NCBI GenBank assembly: GCA_003563455.1
Contig: PWRV01000181.1
Span: 1 to 9,830, forward strand
Origin: Thioalkalivibrio sp.
GTDB lineage: Bacteria > Pseudomonadota > Gammaproteobacteria > Ectothiorhodospirales > Ectothiorhodospiraceae
DNA length: 9,830 bases
Direction: 5' to 3'
Shown here: one piece after another, positions 5,571 to 9,830 of the stretch
Layout: each line of letters starts with the position of its first letter
How positions within the stretch are numbered: position 1 is the stretch's first letter
Notes under the pieces: model-generated
Databases searched by the model: none
Told to the model about the DNA's origin: nothing
Seen by the model: the letters and a program-made list of their open reading frames with translations, nothing else
Translations under genes and position numbers: made by a program

Positions 5571-6635
5571 TCAGTTGACCTTCGGATCCAGCTCGCCGGC
5601 CTTGTAGCGACTGACCATGGTCGCGAGGTTGATCGGCTTGATCTTCGAGGCCATGCCGGCGCAGCCGAAGGCCTCGTAACGGGCCTGGCAGATCTCCTTC
5701 ATCGCCTTGGTCGAGGGAATCAGGAACTTGCGCGGGTCGAACTCCTTCGGGTTTTCCGCAAGGAACTTGCGGACTGCACCGGTGGAGGCCATGCGCAGAT
5801 CGGTGTCGATGTTGACCTTGCGCACGCCGTGCTTGATGCCTTCCTGGATCTCCTCGACCGGCACACCATAGGTCTCGCCCATGTCGCCGCCGTACCTGTT
5901 GATGATTTCCAGCCACTCCTGCGGCACCGAGGAGGAGCCGTGCATCACCAGATGGGTGTCCGGGATGCGCTGATGGATCTCCTTGATGCGCTGGATCGCC
6001 AGGATGTCACCGGTCGGCGGACGAGGGAACTTGTAGGCGCCGTGCGAGGTGCCGATCGCGATCGCGAGGGCATCCACGCCGGTCTTCTTCACGAAATCGG
6101 CGGCCTCGTCCGGATCGGTCAGCAACTGATCGTGCGAGAGCTTGCCCTCGGCGCCGGAGCCGTCCTCTTCACCCGCCATGCCGGTCTCGAGCGAACCAAG
6201 GCAGCCCAGCTCGCCCTCGACGGACACACCGACCGCGTGGGCGATCTCGGACACCTTGGCGGTGACGTCGACGTTGTAGTCGTAGGTGGCCGGGGTCTTC
6301 ATGTCCGGCATCAGGGAGCCGTCCATCATCACCGAGGTGAAGCCGGACTGGATGGAGCGCAGGCAGACCGCGGGCTCGGAGCCGTGATCCTGGTGCAGCA
6401 CCACCGGAATGTCCGGATACTGCTCAACCGCAGCGAGGATGATGTGGCGCAGGAAGGGCTCGCCGGCATACTTGCGCGCGCCCGCAGAGGCCTGGATGAT
6501 CACCGGGGAGTCGACCGCGGCGGCCGCCTCCATGATCGAGTGGACCTGCTCCATGTTGTTGGCGTTGTAGGCGGGCATGCCATAGCCGTGCTCGGCGGCA
6601 TGATCCAGCAGCTGGCGAAGGGAAATCAGAGCCAT
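5571..6635 (-). CDS. fba: fructose-bisphosphate aldolase, class II, Calvin-cycle subtype
   Basis: A 354-residue Zn-dependent aldolase that joins triose phosphates to fructose 1,6-bisphosphate and, in the Calvin cycle, makes sedoheptulose 1,7-bisphosphate. HQDHG (81-85) supplies the catalytic Asp83 and a zinc His84. EGELG (140-144) lies at the active site, IGTSHGAYKF (194-203) contains zinc His198 and MHGSSS (231-236) contains zinc His232. NIDTD (275-279) binds phosphate. The long C-terminal part and overall length match the class IIB Calvin-cycle subtype (CbbA/FbaA type) rather than the E. coli FbaA type. The ATG at 6635 has AAGGAGG 5 nt upstream. It is the last gene of the operon, 57 bp after pyk, and ends before a hairpin and a clear terminator. 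Confidence 0.96.
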   Translation of the reverse strand: MALISLRQLLDHAAEHGYGMPAYNANNMEQVHSIMEAAAAVDSPVIIQASAGARKYAGEPFLRHIILAAVEQYPDIPVVLHQDHGSEPAVCLRSIQSGFTSVMMDGSLMPDMKTPATYDYNVDVTAKVSEIAHAVGVSVEGELGCLGSLETGMAGEEDGSGAEGKLSHDQLLTDPDEAADFVKKTGVDALAIAIGTSHGAYKFPRPPTGDILAIQRIKEIHQRIPDTHLVMHGSSSVPQEWLEIINRYGGDMGETYGVPVEEIQEGIKHGVRKVNIDTDLRMASTGAVRKFLAENPKEFDPRKFLIPSTKAMKEICQARYEAFGCAGMASKIKPINLATMVSRYKAGELDPKVN

Positions 6636-6692
6636 GGGTTCCTCCTTACAGGACTCGGGTGGGGCTGCATCGTTGCTCTCGCGCAGATGGTA

Positions 6693-8132
6693 TCAGGGAA
6701 GGGTGACGGTCTCGCCGACACGAAGAATCTTCAAAGCGTTGGTGCCGCCGGGGACGCCGTCCAGGTCGCCCTTGGTGATGATCACCAGTTCGCCGTCCTT
6801 CACGACCCCTTCCTCGAGAAGCAGGCGTATCGCCTCGCGGTTCGTTTCCGCGTGGGTGTCGGGGATGGTCGGCAGAACAACGGGATAAACGCCCCGGTAC
6901 AGGGTCATGCGGCGGCTGGTCCGGGCCTGCCGGGTCAATGCGAAGACCGGGATGCCGGAGCTGATCCGGGACATCCACAGGGCCGTCGAACCCGATTCGG
7001 TGAGGGCCGCGATCGCCGCGACGTCCAGGTGGTTGGCGGTGTACATCGTGGCCATCGCAATGGCCTCGTCGACCCGGCCGAAATAGCTGTCCATGCGATG
7101 CGTGGACTGCCGCGCCGCACGCTGGCGTTCAGCCGCGGCACAGATGCGGCCCATGCTGCCCACGGCCTTGTCCGGGTAGCGTCCGGTGGCGGTCTCGCCG
7201 GAGAGCATCACCGCGTCGGTGCCGTCGAGCACCGCATTCGCGACGTCGAAGACTTCGGCCCGGGTCGGGATCGGGTTCTGGATCATCGACTCCATCATCT
7301 GGGTCGCCGTGATCACCACCCGGTTCAGCTTGCGGGCGCGGGAGATCAGGTTCTTCTGCACGGCCGGGAGCTCGGCATCGCCGATTTCCACGCCGAGATC
7401 GCCGCGCGCGATCATGATCACGTCCGAGGCCGCAATGATCTCGTCGGCCTGCTCGACCGCCTCCGCCCGCTCCACCTTCGCGCAGATCGAGGCATCGCCC
7501 CCGGCATCGTGCAGCAAGGACCGCGCGAGGTGGATATCCTCCGCGCAACGCGGAAAGGACACGGCCAGGAAGTCGACCTCGAGTTCGGCCGCCAGCCGGA
7601 TGTCTTCCCGGTCCTTTTCGGTGATGGCGGGTGCGGACAGGCCGCCCCCCATCCGGTTGATGCCCTTGTTGTTGGAAAGCATGCCGCCGACGCGCACCGT
7701 GGCCTCGATACGCCGATCGCGGACCTCGTCGACCTGCAGCACCAGCCGCCCGTCGTCGAGCAGCAGGGTGTCACCGGCGTTCACGTCGCGCGGCAGGTCG
7801 GGGTAGGTCAGGCCGACCTGGGTGCGGTCTCCGGCATCGCTGCCGAGGCTTGCGTCCAGCGCGAACGCATCGCCCTCGTTCAGTTCCACCGAACCTTCGC
7901 GGAACCGGGCGATGCGGATTTTCGGGCCCTGCAGGTCCCCGAGCACGCCCACACAGCGTCCGGTCCGGGCGGCAATCTCCCGGATCAAACCGACGCGCTT
8001 GCGATGGCTCGCGGGATCGCCGTGCGAGAAATTGATGCGGACCACGTCGACACCGGCCTGCACCAACCGCTCCAGGGCCCGCTCACTGTCGGTCGCGGGG
8101 CCCAGCGTGGCCACGATCTTCGTGCGTCTCAT
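6693..8132 (-). CDS. pyk: pyruvate kinase
   Basis: A 479-residue enzyme that makes pyruvate and ATP from phosphoenolpyruvate and ADP. The barrel begins with RRTKIVATLGPA (2-13) and RINFSHG (33-39, Arg33, Asn35 and Ser37). LQGPKIR (68-74) leads into the B domain, about 71-170. CAKVER (217-222) carries the catalytic Lys219 and metal-binding Glu221. MIARGDLGVEI (240-250), TATQMMESM (275-283) and SGETATGRYP (311-320) complete the active site. The C-terminal domain, about 345-479, ends close to the family norm. It is closer to the E. coli PykA type. I chose the ATG at 8132; a TTG at 8135 is adjacent in frame. The ribosome site is weak. It starts 26 bp after pgk ends. Its place between two Calvin-cycle genes is discussed in the findings. 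Confidence 0.96.
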   Translation of the reverse strand: MRRTKIVATLGPATDSERALERLVQAGVDVVRINFSHGDPASHRKRVGLIREIAARTGRCVGVLGDLQGPKIRIARFREGSVELNEGDAFALDASLGSDAGDRTQVGLTYPDLPRDVNAGDTLLLDDGRLVLQVDEVRDRRIEATVRVGGMLSNNKGINRMGGGLSAPAITEKDREDIRLAAELEVDFLAVSFPRCAEDIHLARSLLHDAGGDASICAKVERAEAVEQADEIIAASDVIMIARGDLGVEIGDAELPAVQKNLISRARKLNRVVITATQMMESMIQNPIPTRAEVFDVANAVLDGTDAVMLSGETATGRYPDKAVGSMGRICAAAERQRAARQSTHRMDSYFGRVDEAIAMATMYTANHLDVAAIAALTESGSTALWMSRISSGIPVFALTRQARTSRRMTLYRGVYPVVLPTIPDTHAETNREAIRLLLEEGVVKDGELVIITKGDLDGVPGGTNALKILRVGETVTLP

Positions 8133-8158
8133 CAAGGCGGCAATTCCAGTCTGGCCGT

Positions 8159-9337
8159 TCAGTTCCGCGCGCGCTCTTCGAGCATCGCGACCGCGGGCAG
8201 GGTCTTGCCCTCGAGGAACTCGAGGAAGGCGCCACCGCCGGTGGAGATGTAGCTGACCCGTTCGGTCAGGCCGTATTTGTCGATGGCCGCGAGTGTGTCG
8301 CCGCCGCCGGCGATGGAGAAGGCATCACTCTCGGCAATCGCTTCGCCCAGCGCCCGCGTGCCCGCCGCAAACTGATCGAACTCGAAGACGCCGACCGGGC
8401 CGTTCCAGACGATGGTGCCGGCCTTGCGCAGCAGCTCGGCATAGGAAGAAGCGGTGTCGGGACCGACATCGAAGATCATGTCGTCCTCGTCCACATCGGC
8501 CACCCGCTTGACCTCGGCCGGCGTGGAGTCCGAAAACTCCTGACCGACGGTCACGTCCGTCGGCACCGGGATCTCGCCGCCCTTCGCGTGCGCCGCCTCC
8601 ATCAGGCGCTTCGCCTCATCGATCAGGTCGTGTTCGCAGAGCGACTTGCCGACCGGGTGCCCCTGGGCGGCGATGAACGTGTTCGCTATGCCGCCACCGA
8701 CGATCAACTGATCGACCACCCCGGACAGGGACTCGAGCACGGTCAGCTTGGTCGAGACCTTGGAGCCGCCGACGATCGCCACCAGCGGCCGCTTCGGGTG
8801 CTCCAGCGCCTTGCCAAGCGCCTCGAGTTCCGCCGCCAGCAGAGGGCCGGCGCAGGCGACGGGCGCGAAGCGGCCGACCCCGTGGGTGGAAGCCTGCGCG
8901 CGGTGCGCGGTGCCGAAGGCGTCCATCACGAAGACATCGCACAGCGCGGCGTATTTCTTCGCCAGTTCCTCCTTGTCCTTCTTCTCGCCCGCGTTGAAGC
9001 GCACATTCTCCAGCAGCACCACCTCGCCGTCAGCCAGGTCCACGCCGTCGAGGTAGTCGCGCACCAGACGAACCTCGCGGCCCAGCAACTGCCCCATGTG
9101 GGCGGCCACGGGGGCCAGCGAGTCGGCCTCGGAGAACTCACCCTCCGTCGGACGTCCCAGGTGCGACATCAGCATCACCCGGGCACCGCCTTCCAGCGCC
9201 TTCTGTACCGTGGGGAGGCTGGCGCGGATCCGGGCATCCGAGGTGACTTTGCCGTCCTTGACGGGGACGTTGAGATCCTGGCGGACCAGCACGCGCTTAC
9301 CGCTCAGATCGAGATCGGTCATCTTGATCACGGACAT
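8159..9337 (-). CDS. pgk: phosphoglycerate kinase
   Basis: A 392-residue two-domain kinase that interconverts 3-phosphoglycerate and 1,3-bisphosphoglycerate with ATP; in carbon fixation it runs toward the bisphosphate. N-terminal substrate residues are RQDLNVP (19-25), Arg37, SHLGRP (58-63), Arg113 in NVRF, and DAFGTAHR (139-146). The nucleotide domain has GGSKVSTK (190-197), NGPVGVFE (312-319), GGGDT (344-348) and STGGGA (365-370). The signature normally reads RVD.NVP; here the second position is Gln, a mild variation. The ATG at 9337 has GGAG 7 nt upstream; the frame is open to 9454, but that leader has no pgk-like sequence. Length is normal. It lies between gap (152 bp upstream) and pyk (26 bp downstream). 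Confidence 0.97.
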   Translation of the reverse strand: MSVIKMTDLDLSGKRVLVRQDLNVPVKDGKVTSDARIRASLPTVQKALEGGARVMLMSHLGRPTEGEFSEADSLAPVAAHMGQLLGREVRLVRDYLDGVDLADGEVVLLENVRFNAGEKKDKEELAKKYAALCDVFVMDAFGTAHRAQASTHGVGRFAPVACAGPLLAAELEALGKALEHPKRPLVAIVGGSKVSTKLTVLESLSGVVDQLIVGGGIANTFIAAQGHPVGKSLCEHDLIDEAKRLMEAAHAKGGEIPVPTDVTVGQEFSDSTPAEVKRVADVDEDDMIFDVGPDTASSYAELLRKAGTIVWNGPVGVFEFDQFAAGTRALGEAIAESDAFSIAGGGDTLAAIDKYGLTERVSYISTGGGAFLEFLEGKTLPAVAMLEERARN

Positions 9338-9436
9338 CACACCACTCCTATCGGGACGGGAAAGGGAACGGAAAGAGGTTGGGCAAGGGGCGCGATCCGC
9401 CTTGCCGAGCCTCTCTGCGTGCGTCGGACCGGATGC

Positions 9437-9473
9437 CCGGCGGCAGCGGGCCACCGGGCCTCGCCGCCGCCGG
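9437..9473 (-). repeat. GC-rich hairpin in the gap-pgk intergenic region
   Basis: CCGGCGGC (9437-9444) and GCCGCCGG (9466-9473) form an 8-bp stem that can be extended inward by three further pairs after one mismatch. It sits 16 bp past the gap stop codon on the minus strand. No T run follows, so it is not a simple intrinsic terminator. It may mark RNA processing or partial termination between gap and pgk. The rest of the 152-bp gap shows only the pgk ribosome site. Confidence 0.45.
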
Positions 9474-9489
9474 TCAGGCGGAATCCTCG

Positions 9490-9830
9490 CTACTGGCCGA
9501 CGTGCTGCACCACGCGCAGCATGTTGCAGGTGTAGCCGTACTCGTTGTCGTACCAGGCCACCACCTTCACGAAGGTGTCGTCGAGCTGGATGCCGGCGCC
9601 GGCGTCGAAGATCGACGGGGTGCTGCTGCCACGGAAGTCGGTGGAGACCACCTTCTCCTCGGTGTAGCCCAGCACGCCCTTCAGCTCACCCTCGGAGGCC
9701 GCCTTCATCGCCTTGCAGATGTCGTCGTAGCTCGCGCCCTTTTCGAGTTCCACGGTCAGATCAACGACGGAGACGTCCGAGGTGGGAATGCGGAAGGCCA
9801 TGCCGGTCAGCTTGCCGTTCAGCGAAGGCA
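9490..9830 (-). CDS. gap: glyceraldehyde-3-phosphate dehydrogenase, C-terminal part only
   Basis: The last 112 residues of GAPDH, which interconverts 1,3-bisphosphoglycerate and glyceraldehyde 3-phosphate using NAD(P)H. The rest lies beyond the right edge. Visible are LNGKLTGMAFRIPTSDVSVV, the catalytic-domain segment with the phosphate-binding Arg, then LKGVLGYTEEKVVSTDF and the C-terminal signature WYDNEYGY with the Asn that contacts nicotinamide. The catalytic Cys and the Rossmann fold are outside the window, so the coenzyme preference cannot be judged. The internal ATG at 9801 is not a true start, because conserved GAPDH sequence continues upstream of it. First visible gene of the gap-pgk-pyk-fba set; a transketolase may lie further upstream, as in other such operons, but this is not seen. 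Confidence 0.96.
   Translation of the reverse strand, partial: PSLNGKLTGMAFRIPTSDVSVVDLTVELEKGASYDDICKAMKAASEGELKGVLGYTEEKVVSTDFRGSSTPSIFDAGAGIQLDDTFVKVVAWYDNEYGYTCNMLRVVQHVGQ

Noticed and set aside
4269..8252. Very long open frame of 1327 codons on the plus strand
   Set aside because: It lies antisense to the SYLF gene, fba and pyk, crosses their terminator and intergenic gaps, and its translation has no recognisable domain. Stop codons are rare in such frames in G+C-rich genes.

Overview
The window is chromosomal housekeeping DNA from a G+C-rich bacterium, about two thirds G+C by eye. The genes point to an autotrophic gammaproteobacterium. They include a Calvin-cycle type class II aldolase linked to gap, pgk and pyk, a long-form PurC, and a degenerate intergenic repeat of a kind common in gammaproteobacteria. 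Chromatiales/Ectothiorhodospiraceae, for example Thioalkalivibrio-like, is my best guess; that placement is inference.

Layout from left to right. (1) 1-2606, minus strand: purE, purK, a class I methyltransferase and the start of a CbiM-like membrane protein. These four genes overlap or lie close together and look like one operon read leftward off the window edge. (2) 2607-2884: a divergent intergenic region with a candidate purE promoter overlaid by a 9-bp inverted repeat, a hairpin-forming repeat of about 94 bp, an 8-bp hairpin and a small palindrome just upstream of purC. (3) 2885-4506, plus strand: purC and bioD, coupled by an ATGA overlap. (4) 4443-5282, minus strand: a secreted SYLF-domain (Ysc84) protein whose 3' end overlaps the 3' end of bioD by 64 bp. 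(5) 5475-9830, minus strand: gap (partial), pgk, pyk and fba, closed by a clear intrinsic terminator.

How the genes work together. PurK and PurE convert AIR to CAIR, and PurC makes SAICAR from CAIR, so the divergent pair purEK and purC covers consecutive steps of purine synthesis from one regulatory region. bioD serves biotin synthesis and appears to share the purC transcript. In the right-hand block, Pgk and Gap reduce 3-phosphoglycerate to triose phosphate, and the class II aldolase makes the hexose and heptose bisphosphates of the Calvin cycle. Pyk in the same operon is the exit from phosphoenolpyruvate to pyruvate.

I see no tRNA, rRNA, CRISPR array, insertion sequence, phage gene or defence system. 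No new multi-gene system is evident. The most interesting points are the purE-purC intergenic region, the methyltransferase with an altered catalytic motif, and the CbiM-like protein with its Met-His amino terminus.
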